Shown: positions 9,118-18,735, numbered from the stretch's first letter. The stretch is 64,000 bases of DNA from Hyphomicrobiales bacterium (GCA_900470285.1 UCAG01000003.1:491639-555638); one strand, 5' to 3'. A program made the numbers and translations. Notes: generated from the letters alone by a model not told the origin.

Positions 9118-10230
9118 ATGATGAACGATTTCGCGAAAGCTCAACGCCCGACACCTAAAGCCGGTGTCATGGATATTGCTGCTTATGTTCCTGGCAAAGC
9201 CACCGTTCACGGTGTTGCCAAAGTGCACAAGTTGTCTGCCAATGAAAGCCCGCTGGGTGCAAGCCCGCATGCCGTTGAAGCCTATCGTGCAACCGATCAT
9301 TATCTAAGCTCTTATCCGGACGGTGAAGTTACCGCTCTGCGTCAGGCCATTGCGGAAACGCAAGGGCTGAATATTGAGAATATTCTCTGCGGTAACGGCT
9401 CCGATGAGCTACTCGGCCTGTTGTGCCAGACCTATCTGGCACCGGGTGATGAAGCGATTTTTACCGATCACGGCTTTCTGGTCTATAAAATCCAGACACT
9501 GGCGGCCGGTGCAAAACCGGTGATCGTGAAAGAAAATGATACAGTGATTGATGTGGATGCGGTGCTTGCCGCTGTCACAGACAAGACCAAAGTTGTTTTC
9601 ATCACCAATCCGGGCAATCCGACCGGCACTTACGTACCGTTTGAGGAAGTGAAGCGTCTGCATGCCGGTTTGCCGCCGCATGTTCTGCTGGTGCTGGATG
9701 CGGCCTATGCGGAATATGTGCGTAAAAATGACTATGAGGCCGGTGTGGCGCTGGTTTCTGCGAGCGATAATGTGGTGATGACCCGCACATTCTCGAAGAT
9801 TCACGGCTTGCCTGCGCTGCGTATCGGCTGGATGTATGCACCTTTGCATGTCACTGATGCAGTGAACCGTGTGCGTGGACCTTTCAATATGAACAGTGCG
9901 GCGATTGCTGCCGGTACTGCGGCGATCCGTGATCGCGATCATGTGCAGAAGGCTTGCGCATACAACGCAGAATGGGCGCAGTGGCTGACAGACGAGTTCA
10001 CCAAACTCGGCCTGAAGGTAACGCCATCGGTCACCAATTTCCTGCTGGTGCATTTCCCTGACACACAGAATAAGTCTGCCGCCAAAGCTGACGAATATCT
10101 GCAGTCTAAAGGATATATTCTGCGTCGCGTGACATCCTATGGCTTCCCTGAAGCCCTGCGGATGAGCATCGGCTCGGAAGAAGCCAATCGCGGCGTGATT
10201 GCCGCTCTCACAGAATTTTTGAAGTCCTGA
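9118..10230 (+). CDS. hisC: Histidinol-phosphate / aromatic aminotransferase
   Basis: Protein of 370 residues, PLP fold type I. Visible signatures: [13 protein letters not shown] near the N-terminus, GNGSDELL (93–100), NPGNPTG (164–170), the PLP-contacting Asp194 in [10 protein letters not shown], and the Schiff-base Lys227 in [14 protein letters not shown]. It transfers the amino group from glutamate to imidazole-acetol phosphate in histidine synthesis. The tight linkage to tyrC (2-base gap) suggests that this copy may also act on prephenate or aromatic keto acids, as HisC homologues can in alphaproteobacteria; that part is inference. ATG at 9118 or 9121 could be used. Confidence 0.93.
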   Translation: MMNDFAKAQRPTPKAGVMDIAAYVPGKATVHGVAKVHKLSANESPLGASPHAVEAYRATDHYLSSYPDGEVTALRQAIAETQGLNIENILCGNGSDELLGLLCQTYLAPGDEAIFTDHGFLVYKIQTLAAGAKPVIVKENDTVIDVDAVLAAVTDKTKVVFITNPGNPTGTYVPFEEVKRLHAGLPPHVLLVLDAAYAEYVRKNDYEAGVALVSASDNVVMTRTFSKIHGLPALRIGWMYAPLHVTDAVNRVRGPFNMNSAAIAAGTAAIRDRDHVQKACAYNAEWAQWLTDEFTKLGLKVTPSVTNFLLVHFPDTQNKSAAKADEYLQSKGYILRRVTSYGFPEALRMSIGSEEANRGVIAALTEFLKS

Positions 10231-10231
10231 T

Positions 10232-11161
10232 ATGTCTGATATTCATTTTAATAAAATTGCGCTGATCGGTATTGGTCTGATCGGTTCGTCGCTGGCTCGT
10301 GTTATCCGCCGTGAAGGTCTGGCCGGTCATATTGCTATTGCTACCCGCAGTCCGGAAACGCTGAAACGCGCGGAAGAACTGGGATTGGGTGACAGCTATA
10401 CCACGGATAATGCGGTTGCGGTGCAGGATGCCGATCTGGTGATTGTGTCTGTGCCGGTTGGCTCGTCCGGTCTGGTTGCGAGCCAGATTGCCGGCAGCCT
10501 CAAAGCCGGTGCGATTGTCACCGATGTGGGTTCTACAAAAGGCTCGGTAATTGCGCAGATGCAGCCGGAATTGCCGGATCATGTGCATTTCATTCCGGGA
10601 CACCCGATTGCCGGTACCGAATATTCGGGGCCGGATGCGGGGTTTGCTGATCTGTTCATCAATCGCTGGTGCATTCTCACACCGCTGCCGGATACGGATG
10701 CAGATGCGCTGGCAAAACTCAATGCGTTCTGGGAAGCCTGCGGTTCCAAAACAGACCAGATGGATCCGCAGCATCATGATCTGGTATTGGCGATCGTTTC
10801 GCATCTGCCGCATATCATTGCCTATAATATTGTTGGTACGGCCAATGATCTGGAGAAGGTTACTGAATCAGAAGTGATTAAATATTCGGCTTCCGGTTTC
10901 CGTGACTTTACCCGTCTCGCGGCATCGGATCCGACCATGTGGCGCGACGTTTGCCTGCATAATAAGGATGCTATTCTGGAAATGCTGGGGCGTTTTTCGG
11001 AAGATCTGGCTTCGTTGCAGCGGGCAATCCGCTGGAGTGACGGCGATGCCTTGTTTGACCTGTTTACGCGTACCCGTGCGATCCGCCGCGGTATTATTGA
11101 TGCAGGGCAGGAAGTAGATGCGCCGAACTTTGGCCGCGAAGCTGCAAGCAAGCAAAAGTAA
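10232..11161 (+). CDS. tyrC: Prephenate/arogenate (cyclohexadienyl) dehydrogenase
   Basis: Protein of 309 residues. The N-terminal Rossmann motif is GIGLIGSS (13–20). The TyrA-family catalytic His124 lies in the conserved GHPIAGTEYSG. The helical dimerisation domain includes HHDLVLAIVSHLPH and the GFRDFTRLAASDPTMW segment. It oxidatively decarboxylates prephenate and/or arogenate toward tyrosine. There is no fused chorismate mutase or ACT domain, as expected for the short alphaproteobacterial cyclohexadienyl dehydrogenase. It begins one base after the hisC stop. Confidence 0.93.
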   Translation: MSDIHFNKIALIGIGLIGSSLARVIRREGLAGHIAIATRSPETLKRAEELGLGDSYTTDNAVAVQDADLVIVSVPVGSSGLVASQIAGSLKAGAIVTDVGSTKGSVIAQMQPELPDHVHFIPGHPIAGTEYSGPDAGFADLFINRWCILTPLPDTDADALAKLNAFWEACGSKTDQMDPQHHDLVLAIVSHLPHIIAYNIVGTANDLEKVTESEVIKYSASGFRDFTRLAASDPTMWRDVCLHNKDAILEMLGRFSEDLASLQRAIRWSDGDALFDLFTRTRAIRRGIIDAGQEVDAPNFGREAASKQK

Positions 11162-11224
11162 TATGCGAAGCTGCAAACAAGCCAATAAATACGTGAGGCT
11201 GTTGCTTTGTTTAAATTAAAAATG

Positions 11225-11252
11225 AAAAACCCGCCATTCCGGCGGGTTTTTT
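11225..11252. terminator. Bidirectional terminator between tyrC and the DUF2125 gene
   Basis: AAAACCCGCC, short loop, GGCGGGTTTT with T-runs on both strands, placed between convergent genes. Confidence 0.85.
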
Positions 11253-11255
11253 ACA

Positions 11256-12272
11256 TTAAAGGCGCGGTACGCGTCCCAACGGGATAAAGCCTGCACTGAT
11301 TTTTCCCTCTTTAATGATAACCGGAACAATCGTTGCTCCTGTTTCATCTTTCGGCATGGAGCCGAGTGCAAAAACCACTGTATTGATATTTTTAGCCTGA
11401 TCGGGAAAGGCGGTCTGCAATGTCTGGCCGATTGCCGGAGCATTGGTCAGGCGGATTTTCAGATCCGCATTGGCGAATCCTTCGCTGTCGACAGTAATCG
11501 GGCCGCTGATGCTGATGCTGGCGCCGGACGGCAGCAGAAACAGCATCTGATTAAGCTGCAAGGATTTTCCGCGCAACAGACTGCCGCTTTCATCCGGCTC
11601 TTTGAAGGCTGCGAGGCTTGCCGGAGAGGTGATATCAATCAAGCCGTCGAGCTCCGGAAGGGCAGCCAGAGATTTGTCGCCGGTGAGGCGCAGATCATCA
11701 AAGGTCATTTTGACCTGAAGTGGTTCTTCAAGACTGTTTAGATCAAACTGCAGACCGAGAAGGGAGAGTGATGTCGGTGCTTCCGCATTTTCAGCGGTCA
11801 CAGTTTGCACGCGCAGATTATCGGCACTGAGGCTGATATTCTGTGGCGAGCGTCCGTCAATGCGCGCAGATGCTTTGAGATTGTCCCAATCCGCTTTCAA
11901 CGGATCGGCACCGGACATGGCAAGTGCCGCAGGACCGGTGAGATGTGTTTGCACCGTGCGGAATGAGAACAGGGACGCGCCTACATTCACAGCACTGGTT
12001 GCTGCATTCAGCGTCTGATCTTTGTCACGGAAGTTGAAGCCGGAACAGCTGATATACATCGAGAAGGGGTAGCCGCGCGCCGAGAGGGACTGACATTCTA
12101 ATGTTTCGCCCTGACCGGCAGTATTGGCAAGCTCGGTGCGAACGCGGTCCTTTGCCATAGAAGCGAGGTAAAACCAGCCCGCCGTGTATAAAATAACGAT
12201 GAACAGTGCAAAGAGAATGCCCCATGTCATACGTTTTGAGCTTTGCGGGTTAGGACGCGATTTAGCTACCAT
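11256..12272 (-). CDS. DUF2125 membrane-anchored periplasmic protein
   Basis: Protein of 338 residues. One N-terminal transmembrane helix at about 17–38 (GILFALFIVILYTAGWFYLAS) leaves the bulk in the periplasm. Family signatures are the LECQSLSARGYPFSMYISCSGF segment with two conserved Cys, then long beta-rich repeats of the form LxADNLRV and FDDLRL. This matches DUF2125, found almost only in alphaproteobacteria and of unknown function; the beta-repeat architecture recalls AsmA-like envelope proteins (inference). It is divergent from the gamma-glutamylcyclotransferase gene. Confidence 0.85.
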   Translation of the reverse strand: MVAKSRPNPQSSKRMTWGILFALFIVILYTAGWFYLASMAKDRVRTELANTAGQGETLECQSLSARGYPFSMYISCSGFNFRDKDQTLNAATSAVNVGASLFSFRTVQTHLTGPAALAMSGADPLKADWDNLKASARIDGRSPQNISLSADNLRVQTVTAENAEAPTSLSLLGLQFDLNSLEEPLQVKMTFDDLRLTGDKSLAALPELDGLIDITSPASLAAFKEPDESGSLLRGKSLQLNQMLFLLPSGASISISGPITVDSEGFANADLKIRLTNAPAIGQTLQTAFPDQAKNINTVVFALGSMPKDETGATIVPVIIKEGKISAGFIPLGRVPRL

Positions 12273-12537
12273 AGCTATGCCTCTCAGATTTCAAAGAGCG
12301 CTCTGCTGACAGTGCAGAAGAACTCTTCTATAATCTTTTTTATTCTCAATACCGCGCTGACAACACATCATGCGGTATTGTTTTGCAGATAAAAGTCATT
12401 CGGCGGTACATTTTTCTACACAAAGCCATGCCGGAAAAATGTTTGCCTGTTGGGAAATGCTGTGCACAGAGTGTAAACTATATGCCTGTGCATCCTATGC
12501 ATTATATGAATTTGGCGAGACAAGCAAAAGCAAACAA

Positions 12538-13125
12538 ATGACCCCAAAGGATAGTTCACACACGGATTTCGTGTTCCAGAATAATGTGGCTGGTTCCGGT
12601 TCTGATTTCTGGGTCTTCGGCTACGGGTCACTGATGTGGCGGCCGGGTTTTGACAGTGCCGAGAATATTCCGGCGCTGCTGACCGGTTTCAGCCGGTCCT
12701 TATGCATCTATTCCCATGTTTATCGGGGTACACCGGAATTGCCGGGGCTGGTGCTGGGTCTGAACAGCGGCGGCTTCTGTCACGGGCAGGCATTTCGCGT
12801 GACAGCGGACAACAGACTACCGGTGATGAACTATCTGCGTGAACGTGAACAGATCAGCGGTGTCTATGTGGAAAAATGGCTGACGGTTGAGCTGGCAGAC
12901 GGCCGTGATGTCGAAGCGCTGGTCTATGTGGCCGATCCCTTGCATAAACAATATGCAGGCGGGCTCAGTGCTGAGGATATGGCTTTTCTTGTCCGGCGTG
13001 CCAGCGGTCAGGCCGGACCAAACCGCGATTATGTTGCTAATACTGCCCGTCATTTGCAGGCAATGGATATCAGGGATGAGCGGCTGGAAGCTGTTTTAAA
13101 GCTGCTGGACAGCCATGCGGACTGA
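12538..13125 (+). CDS. ChaC-type gamma-glutamylcyclotransferase
   Basis: Protein of 195 residues. The substrate-binding loop FGYGSLMWRPGF is near the N-terminus. The catalytic Glu is in the YLREREQISGVY segment. SHVYRGTPELPGLVLGL matches ChaC proteins. It should cleave glutathione (or gamma-glutamyl amino acids) to 5-oxoproline. The frame is open upstream to 12370, but the upstream residues are Cys-rich and unlike the family, so ATG 12538 was chosen; its ribosome site is weak (ggcgaga, rather distant). Monocistronic. Confidence 0.88.
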   Translation: MTPKDSSHTDFVFQNNVAGSGSDFWVFGYGSLMWRPGFDSAENIPALLTGFSRSLCIYSHVYRGTPELPGLVLGLNSGGFCHGQAFRVTADNRLPVMNYLREREQISGVYVEKWLTVELADGRDVEALVYVADPLHKQYAGGLSAEDMAFLVRRASGQAGPNRDYVANTARHLQAMDIRDERLEAVLKLLDSHAD

Positions 13126-13295
13126 CAGGATTGCAGGTTTGTTCAATCTTTGTCTGGTCTTTACCTGCCTTTGATTGACTTTTTCCGGCCGGTGATCTTG
13201 TGAATGGCAAGAGCGCTGTTTAAATGTGTCTCATCCTTTGCCCGTGCTAATCATACACCGGTGCAATGAACAGTCCGTCTGAGTAGGAGACATTT

Positions 13296-13589
13296 ATGCT
13301 CGCAATTTTGCGCACCGTTGATCTGGCGCTGGATATTTATACCTGGATCATCATTGCCAGTGCGGTGTTTTCCTGGCTGTATGCTTTTAACGTGGTCAAT
13401 TCCCGCAACCGTTTTGTCGCTTCGATCGGTGAGTTTCTCTACAAGGTGACAGAGCCGGCATTGCGTCCGATCCGCAAGATTTTGCCGGATCTCGGCGGTA
13501 TTGATATTTCGCCGATTATTCTGCTGCTGGCGATTTTCTTCATCCGCCAGTTCATGTGGAACACACTGGCTCCGATACTCTTAAGTTAA
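13296..13589 (+). CDS. YggT family membrane protein
   Basis: Protein of 97 residues with two hydrophobic segments (about 13–32 and 70–92) separated by the conserved loop [25 protein letters not shown], the YggT signature. YggT proteins have been linked to osmotic tolerance, membrane integrity and, in other phyla, organelle or division functions; the precise role is unknown. A strong ribosome site (taggagacattt) precedes the ATG. A single gene with its own terminator. Confidence 0.9.
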   Translation: MLAILRTVDLALDIYTWIIIASAVFSWLYAFNVVNSRNRFVASIGEFLYKVTEPALRPIRKILPDLGGIDISPIILLLAIFFIRQFMWNTLAPILLS

Positions 13590-13594
13590 TCAAT

Positions 13595-13622
13595 AAAAAA
13601 CCCGCTTGAAAGCGGGTTTTTT
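13595..13622. terminator. Bidirectional terminator between yggT and ppa
   Basis: AAAAAACCCGCT, loop, AGCGGGTTTTTT between convergent genes, with A/T tails on both sides. Confidence 0.88.
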
Positions 13623-13673
13623 ATTATCTGTGATTGAAAATCCGGCCACTTGGGAGACTGGCCCGTTTTTCAA

Positions 13674-14207
13674 TTATTTTGCGTTTTTGGCGCGTTCAAT
13701 CGCTTCAACGATGAATTTACGTGCGTAATCTTCATCACCCCAGTCACCGATCTTCACCCATTTGCCTGGCTCCAGATCTTTGTAGTGTTCAAAGAAATGA
13801 GCAATCTGCTGCAGAGTGATTTCCGGCAGATCAGTGTAGTTATGAACTTTTTCATAACGACGGGTCAGCTTTGGTGACGGTACGGCGATGATTTTTTCAT
13901 CTTTACCGGCATTGTCTTCCATCACGAGAACGCCGATCGGGCGAACATTGATCACGCAGCCAGGGATCAGCGGACGGGTGTTGCAAACCAGAACGTCAAT
14001 CGGGTCGCCATCTTCCGACAGAGTATGCGGAACAAAGCCGTAATTGCCTGGATAGGTCATTGGTGTGTAGAGAAAACGGTCGACGATCAGAGCGCCGGCG
14101 CTTTTGTCCATCTCGTATTTGATCGGATGACCACCGACCGGTACTTCGATAATGACATTGACGTCTTCAGGAGGGTTGGAGCCGATGGAAATGGCATCGA
14201 TATTCAT
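13674..14207 (-). CDS. ppa: Inorganic pyrophosphatase, family I
   Basis: Protein of 177 residues. Active-site elements are intact: [16 protein letters not shown], the YPGNYGFVP segment and the metal-binding [11 protein letters not shown] further acidic site lies in [14 protein letters not shown]. It hydrolyses cytosolic pyrophosphate and so drives biosynthetic reactions. The ribosome site is aaaggac. The gene is alone, convergent with yggT. Confidence 0.97.
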   Translation of the reverse strand: MNIDAISIGSNPPEDVNVIIEVPVGGHPIKYEMDKSAGALIVDRFLYTPMTYPGNYGFVPHTLSEDGDPIDVLVCNTRPLIPGCVINVRPIGVLVMEDNAGKDEKIIAVPSPKLTRRYEKVHNYTDLPEITLQQIAHFFEHYKDLEPGKWVKIGDWGDEDYARKFIVEAIERAKNAK

Positions 14208-14319
14208 GGGCGTGTCCTTTCATTTGGCGTTCTGATATCGGTTTTCGTGAAACCGTGCAACAAAAACGCAATTTCAGATAAAGCGGCTTATTGTCATGTT
14301 CGTGAAATTCTGAGTGCTG

Positions 14320-15129
14320 TTATGCCTTTGTTGCAGTCCCATTGTGCTGCGCCTGCAATTCTGCGAGGCGGGCTTTGGCTGTCGGCGGCATCGGCGGCGC
14401 ATTTTTATCCTGTGAGGCCTGTACCAGAAACTCGTCACAAGCTGTTTCTGTGGCTTCAATCAGGCGCTGCAAAAAGACTTCCTTATCCAGACCCGCTTCA
14501 ATCGGGGGCAAAATACGGCAACGGATGGTGCCGGGATAACGCAGGAATTTACGGCGCGGCCAGTACAGACCGGCGTTATGGGCAATTGGCACGACCGGCA
14601 GGCCGAGATTGGTATAAAGATGGACGACACCATATTTATAGGCAGGCGGCGCACCGGGGGCACGGCGGGTACCTTCCGGATAGATCATGATCTGGCGCCC
14701 GTCAGCAATGGCTTCCTGCGTGCCGCCGGAAATGGAGTGCAAGGCTTTGATCCCCGTGCCGCGATCGACAGGGATCATTTTCATTTTCTTCAGATACCAA
14801 CCGAACAGCGGAATACGCATCAGGTCGCGCTTGAGAATATAAACCGGATCGGGCGTGTAAGACAAAAACGCATAAACATCCCAGAAAGACTGGTGTTTTG
14901 GTGCGCAAATATAGGCACCTTCCGGCAGGTTTTCCGCCCCTTCGACCACAAAATCGGTGCCGACAATATATTTTTGCAGAAACAGATTGGAGCGTGCCCA
15001 GAATTTAGGGACGATCCATGCTTTTTTGCGCGGCAAAATCAGCGTGAGCGGTAAAAACAGGATCATCTGTATGATCAGACTGATATAAAAAGCCAGATTA
15101 AACAGCACTGACCGGATGGCTATGATCAT
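14320..15129 (-). CDS. plsC: 1-acyl-sn-glycerol-3-phosphate acyltransferase
   Basis: Protein of 269 residues. An N-terminal hydrophobic anchor spans about 8–34. The catalytic HX4D motif is KHQSFWD (His79–Asp84), and the phosphate-binding motif YPEGTR lies at 150–155. It acylates lysophosphatidic acid at sn-2 to form phosphatidic acid at the inner membrane. The downstream neighbour ppa is on the same strand about 110 bases away, with no obvious shared signal. Confidence 0.92.
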   Translation of the reverse strand: MIIAIRSVLFNLAFYISLIIQMILFLPLTLILPRKKAWIVPKFWARSNLFLQKYIVGTDFVVEGAENLPEGAYICAPKHQSFWDVYAFLSYTPDPVYILKRDLMRIPLFGWYLKKMKMIPVDRGTGIKALHSISGGTQEAIADGRQIMIYPEGTRRAPGAPPAYKYGVVHLYTNLGLPVVPIAHNAGLYWPRRKFLRYPGTIRCRILPPIEAGLDKEVFLQRLIEATETACDEFLVQASQDKNAPPMPPTAKARLAELQAQHNGTATKA

Positions 15130-15264
15130 ATCTTGTATCAGCCTTTTAATACGTGCATGACAGGTAAAATAGCTCCGTTTTAAACAGAGCGGCTCTTCAA
15201 ATAGAAGAAAAATCAGCGCTTATCAATTCCGGACATCATTGCGTATTGATCAGCAGCTTGTGTT

Positions 15265-15999
15265 TTAATCATTTTGGCTGAGACTGATATGTGCAAGAGC
15301 GCCAATATATTTGATATATTCGGTAAATAACACGCGCAGCGTATCGCCCTGACGCATCCAGTTGTTGTTTTTCAGATCGCTGTTGATGACCGGATAGGGC
15401 AGGAGTTCGACATTGCTGACCTGCCGTGACAATTCCAGAATTGAACGCGGAATGTGATAATTATTGGTCACAATGAATATGCGCTTGTAATTATGCTGTT
15501 TAATCCATTTGGCGCTTTCAACCGCATTGCCGATTGTATTGAGCGCCGAACGGTCAAGATCTACGCAGCAGGAAAATAAAGCCGGATCTGTTCTGGTAAC
15601 CCGTTGCAAGGCCTCACGCTTGGTCGAAGGATGAACGCCGCTAATCAGCAACCGCTCGCCGCGTTTCTCTGCCAGCAGCTCCAATGCAACTTCAATACGG
15701 GATTTCCCGCCGGTCAACACGATAATCGCATCGGCTTTCTGATCGGCAGGTGGTGCCTGTAAGTTGCTGACATGCTCGCTGAAAATAACAAATCCGATTC
15801 CCAGCGCAACGATCAGCGAAAACAAGACAACGGCAACCGGCGGAATGCGTCTGCGCAAACGCTTCAGCCAATGGCGGGTAAAGCCGTCTTTGGAGACATG
15901 CACGGATGCTTCACGGCCGGTTGTTGCTGCCGGTCGTTCGCCATTCTGCCGGTTTTGTTCCGCAGTGTCTGAAGCATTTTTTTGCACATGCATTGCCAT
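15265..15999 (-). CDS. YdcF/SanA-like (DUF218) envelope protein
   Basis: Protein of 244 residues. A basic cytoplasmic N-terminus is followed by one transmembrane helix at about 51–73. The DUF218 domain shows ADAIIVLTGG, GERLLISGVHPSTKREAL, RSALNTIGNAVESA and IFIVTNNYHIPRS. Family members (YdcF, SanA, ElyC) affect cell-envelope integrity or peptidoglycan precursor use. Together with plsC and ftsEX on the same strand this is a loosely clustered envelope region. ATG 15999 has a usable ribosome site (gaacaggccaa). Confidence 0.85.
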   Translation of the reverse strand: MAMHVQKNASDTAEQNRQNGERPAATTGREASVHVSKDGFTRHWLKRLRRRIPPVAVVLFSLIVALGIGFVIFSEHVSNLQAPPADQKADAIIVLTGGKSRIEVALELLAEKRGERLLISGVHPSTKREALQRVTRTDPALFSCCVDLDRSALNTIGNAVESAKWIKQHNYKRIFIVTNNYHIPRSILELSRQVSNVELLPYPVINSDLKNNNWMRQGDTLRVLFTEYIKYIGALAHISLSQND

Positions 16000-16111
16000 T
16001 TGGCCTGTTCATTTTCTTGTATCAGCGCAGATTGCTGTAACCTGCGCAAATCAGTCTTATAGTATAGAGCAGACAGGACAGCAGAGGAAACTGCTTTGTC
16101 CGCAAACTGCT

Positions 16112-17107
16112 CTAATCTTTGCTGCCGCTGATACTGTCCATGTCTTTCAGCTGCCGGATCACGGTCAGGCGGCTGGTCAGCATTGTGAGAATGCTGACGA
16201 TGATGATTGTTGCGGCAATACCGATATAGCCTTCACGTCCGATGGCAAAACTGCCGAACAAAGCTGCTGCCTGATCGCCTTCCGGTGTTGCCAGATTGCG
16301 GCTGGTCCACCAGGAAACAATCAAAAATACCAGCAAGGCCGCCGCACCGCCGTAACAAGCGCCTTTGAGTGCTGTGCGGAAGAAATGCCATTCAAATTCA
16401 CGGGCAACAAAACGGGCTTCCGCGCCGATAAAATGCAGTACTTCAATAATGTGGTTGTTTCCGGCCATTGCACCACGCGTGGCAAAAATCACTGTCAGCA
16501 CAGTGGCAGACAGCATTAAGAATAAGACGCCCATACCGATCAGTACGGTTGTGTGCGCCATGGAGACCAGACGATCCACCCATGTACGATGATCATCGAA
16601 ACTGGCACCGGGAATATTTCTCTGTAATTCAGAGCGCAAAGTTTCAAAATCCGGCGGATTCTGTTCGTCAATTGTTACGACTACAAGGCGGGGTACAGGC
16701 AATTCGTCAATATCCAGACCAGTGCCGAGCCATGGTTCCAGCAGGCGTGCTGTGGCTGCACGGTCAACTATATTGGTGCCTGTGACACCGGCAAAACCGG
16801 AAGCAATCTGACTGGCCTGCGCAAGGGCAGCTTCCATATCCTGACCATCGACCGGCCGGATTTGAATTGTTGCTTCACGCGAAATCTGGCTCTGCCATTG
16901 GGCAGCTGATGCGCGTACCAGACTAACCCCACCAATAGTAATGCAGGCGAGGAAAGTCATGATTGCAATAACGGTAATCAGCGTGGTGCCGGAAACACTG
17001 ACCGGAGGTACAATCGGGGTCGGACCGCGTTTTTCCCGTTTGCGCTTGCCAAGCAGCTCGAGAAAAATCCCGTGATAATGATCGATGGTTGCGCGCAGGT
17101 CAGCCAT
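16112..17107 (-). CDS. ftsX: FtsX-like permease subunit of the cell-division ABC complex
   Basis: Protein of 331 residues. A basic cytoplasmic N-terminus leads into TM1 at about 43–66, then an extracytoplasmic domain of about 110 residues. Three further transmembrane helices lie at about 186–212, 245–270 and 290–315, the FtsX topology. FtsEX couples ATP hydrolysis to activation of peptidoglycan hydrolases at the septum. The start overlaps the end of ftsE by eight bases, so translation is coupled. The sequence is divergent, as in other alphaproteobacteria, and the call leans on topology and partner. Confidence 0.9.
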   Translation of the reverse strand: MADLRATIDHYHGIFLELLGKRKREKRGPTPIVPPVSVSGTTLITVIAIMTFLACITIGGVSLVRASAAQWQSQISREATIQIRPVDGQDMEAALAQASQIASGFAGVTGTNIVDRAATARLLEPWLGTGLDIDELPVPRLVVVTIDEQNPPDFETLRSELQRNIPGASFDDHRTWVDRLVSMAHTTVLIGMGVLFLMLSATVLTVIFATRGAMAGNNHIIEVLHFIGAEARFVAREFEWHFFRTALKGACYGGAAALLVFLIVSWWTSRNLATPEGDQAAALFGSFAIGREGYIGIAATIIIVSILTMLTSRLTVIRQLKDMDSISGSKD

Positions 17108-17759
17108 AAATATCTAGCCTTCCCTGATCAAGAATCATACGGCGCGCATCCACCTGATCCATCAATGTCAGATCATGGGTGGCGATAATCACAGCAGTGC
17201 CGGAACGGTTAAGTTCAGCGAATAAGCGTAGCAGACGGCGTGCCAGCGGCGGGTCCACATTACCGGTCGGCTCATCGGCCAGCAAAATCTCCGGCTGGTC
17301 AATCAGAGAACGGGCAATAGCCGCACGTTGCTTTTCACCGCCCGATAAAACCGGCGGCAGTACATGCATACGGTCACCAAGACCGACCCAATGCAGCAAT
17401 TCCTGCACTTCATGGCGGTAGGTTGCCTCTTCCTTCCCGCGTACGCGCAAAGGCAAGGCCACATTCTCATAGGTAGTCATATGGTCGAGTAGCCGAAAAT
17501 CCTGAAAGACGATGCCGATGCGACGGCGCAGTAACGGAATTTCACTGCGCTGCATTGTGGAGATGTCTTTGCCGAAAATGGTAATCAGGCCGCGTGTCGG
17601 TTTCAGCGCCATGAAAAGCAGACGCATCAGCGATGTTTTGCCGGCACCCGACGGGCCGGTCAGAAACTGAAAGGAGCGCGGCGGAATATGAAAGGAAACA
17701 TCCCGCAGGATTTCCGATCCCATGCCGTACCGTAATCCTACATTTTCAAAGCGAATCAC
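17100..17759 (-). CDS. ftsE: Cell-division ATP-binding protein FtsE
   Basis: Protein of 219 residues. Walker A is GPSGAGKT (35–42), the Q-loop is in FQDFRLLD, the ABC signature is LSGGEKQR (138–145), Walker B is ILLADEPTG and the switch His is in ATHDLTL. LRYGMGSEILRDVSF at the N-terminus is FtsE-like. It is the cytoplasmic ATPase of FtsEX. It is the first gene of ftsE–ftsX; a CtrA-type box lies about 65–80 bases upstream, which would link expression to the cell cycle. Confidence 0.93.
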   Translation of the reverse strand: MIRFENVGLRYGMGSEILRDVSFHIPPRSFQFLTGPSGAGKTSLMRLLFMALKPTRGLITIFGKDISTMQRSEIPLLRRRIGIVFQDFRLLDHMTTYENVALPLRVRGKEEATYRHEVQELLHWVGLGDRMHVLPPVLSGGEKQRAAIARSLIDQPEILLADEPTGNVDPPLARRLLRLFAELNRSGTAVIIATHDLTLMDQVDARRMILDQGRLDIYG

Positions 17760-17820
17760 TGATTATTTTCCCGATGTTTTTTGCCGGTTTTCTTATGGTT
17801 GCCGAACATTGACCCTTGTG

Positions 17821-17836
17821 GTTAATCTCGCGTTAA
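17821..17836 (-). promoter_or_regulatory. CtrA-type binding site upstream of ftsE
   Basis: The plus strand reads GTTAATCTCGCGTTAA, so the minus strand carries TTAAC–N6–TTAAC, a full match to the alphaproteobacterial CtrA box (TTAA-N7-TTAAC). It lies 62–77 bases before the ftsE start codon, a position suitable for direct promoter control. The assignment is by motif only. Confidence 0.55.
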
Positions 17837-18066
17837 TCTGCATGCAAGTTTGGCATTTTGAGGTTGAAAAAAGAATAGAAATTTTATGGCTCTTTGTGCA
17901 CAGACCTGCTGTGTGTAACCGGTTAAAACGCAGATTTGATGCGGAACAGGCGTAAATAATGTAAAACTGCCCTTTCAGCAAAAGGCGTAGTACTGTAACA
18001 GCTACTTTTTTCTTGCCGGAGATATTTCGGTTCGAGCAGTTTCAGGAAAAACGGCTACCGCTTCGG

Positions 18067-18108
18067 CGGAGAAAACAATTCACCGGATTGTTTTCTTTTT
18101 CCGTGTCG
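18067..18108. repeat. Palindromic dispersed repeat upstream of hpt
   Basis: GAAAACAAT, loop tcaccgg, ATTGTTTTC, bordered by cgg/ccg ends and followed by a T-run. This type (aaaacaatcc…ggattgtttt) is widespread between genes in Brucellaceae-like genomes. With its T-run it could also act as a weak terminator on the plus strand, in what would be the hpt leader. Confidence 0.6.
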
Positions 18109-18166
18109 ATCCGTAGAAACTGCGTAATATAAAATCCCAGCGCGGATTAAGACCGGAGACGTGTTT

Positions 18167-18712
18167 ATGCCTTATGTAGGTGGCAGAAATCTTGAAGTTC
18201 TGTTCAGTGCGGAACAGATTGCAGAACGCAATCGTGAACTGGCACAAAAAATTGCCGAGCGTAAGCTGGAACGGCCGCTGGCAGTTTCTATCCTCAAAGG
18301 CTCATTTATTTTCGCAGCGGATCTGATCCGCGCTATGCATGATGCCGGTGTTGAGCCGGACGTGGAATTCATCACTGTTTCCAGCTATGGTGCAGGTACA
18401 AAGGGCGGTGAAATCCGTCTGGTGCGCGATATCGACAGTGATGTTGAAGGCCGCGATATTCTGTTGATTGATGATATTCTTGAATCCGGCAAAACGCTGA
18501 ATTTTGTGCGCGAACTGATGATGTCACGCGGCGCACGCAGTGTGAGCATTGCTGTTTTGCTGGACAAGCCGGGTCACCGTAAGCTTGATCTTTATGCGGA
18601 TTTCACAGCCTTTGAATGTCCGGATTATTTTGTTGTCGGCTATGGCATGGATGTGGCGCATTCTTTCCGCCAGTTGCCTTATGTCGGCCGCGTTATGGAT
18701 GAGCAGGAATAA
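18167..18712 (+). CDS. hpt: Hypoxanthine-guanine phosphoribosyltransferase
   Basis: Protein of 181 residues. The PRPP-binding motif is DILLIDDILESGKT, with the upstream ILKGSFIFAADLIR and the base-recognition region VLLDKPGHRKLDLYADFTAFECPDYFVVGYGMD, all typical of HPRT. It salvages hypoxanthine/guanine to IMP/GMP. ATG 18167 has GGAG eight bases upstream; the GTG at 18161 lies too close to that site to be the start. A strong terminator follows. Confidence 0.95.
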   Translation: MPYVGGRNLEVLFSAEQIAERNRELAQKIAERKLERPLAVSILKGSFIFAADLIRAMHDAGVEPDVEFITVSSYGAGTKGGEIRLVRDIDSDVEGRDILLIDDILESGKTLNFVRELMMSRGARSVSIAVLLDKPGHRKLDLYADFTAFECPDYFVVGYGMDVAHSFRQLPYVGRVMDEQE

Positions 18713-18735
18713 GCTTCCGGCCATTCGCTGAATTT

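Larger units (their letters stand above)
17760..18166. other. Divergent intergenic region ftsE/hpt
   Basis: 407 bases with no gene I can support. It holds the CtrA-type box at 17821–17836 and a palindromic repeat at about 18067–18108, and should contain promoters for both flanking genes. Confidence 0.5.

Noticed and set aside
12370..12537. Upstream extension of the gamma-glutamylcyclotransferase gene
   Set aside because: Cys-rich and not family-like; the FGYGSL motif is close to ATG 12538, as expected.
18067..18108. Rho-independent terminator upstream of hpt
   Set aside because: No gene ends nearby on that strand; the dyad fits a common intergenic repeat of the order better.
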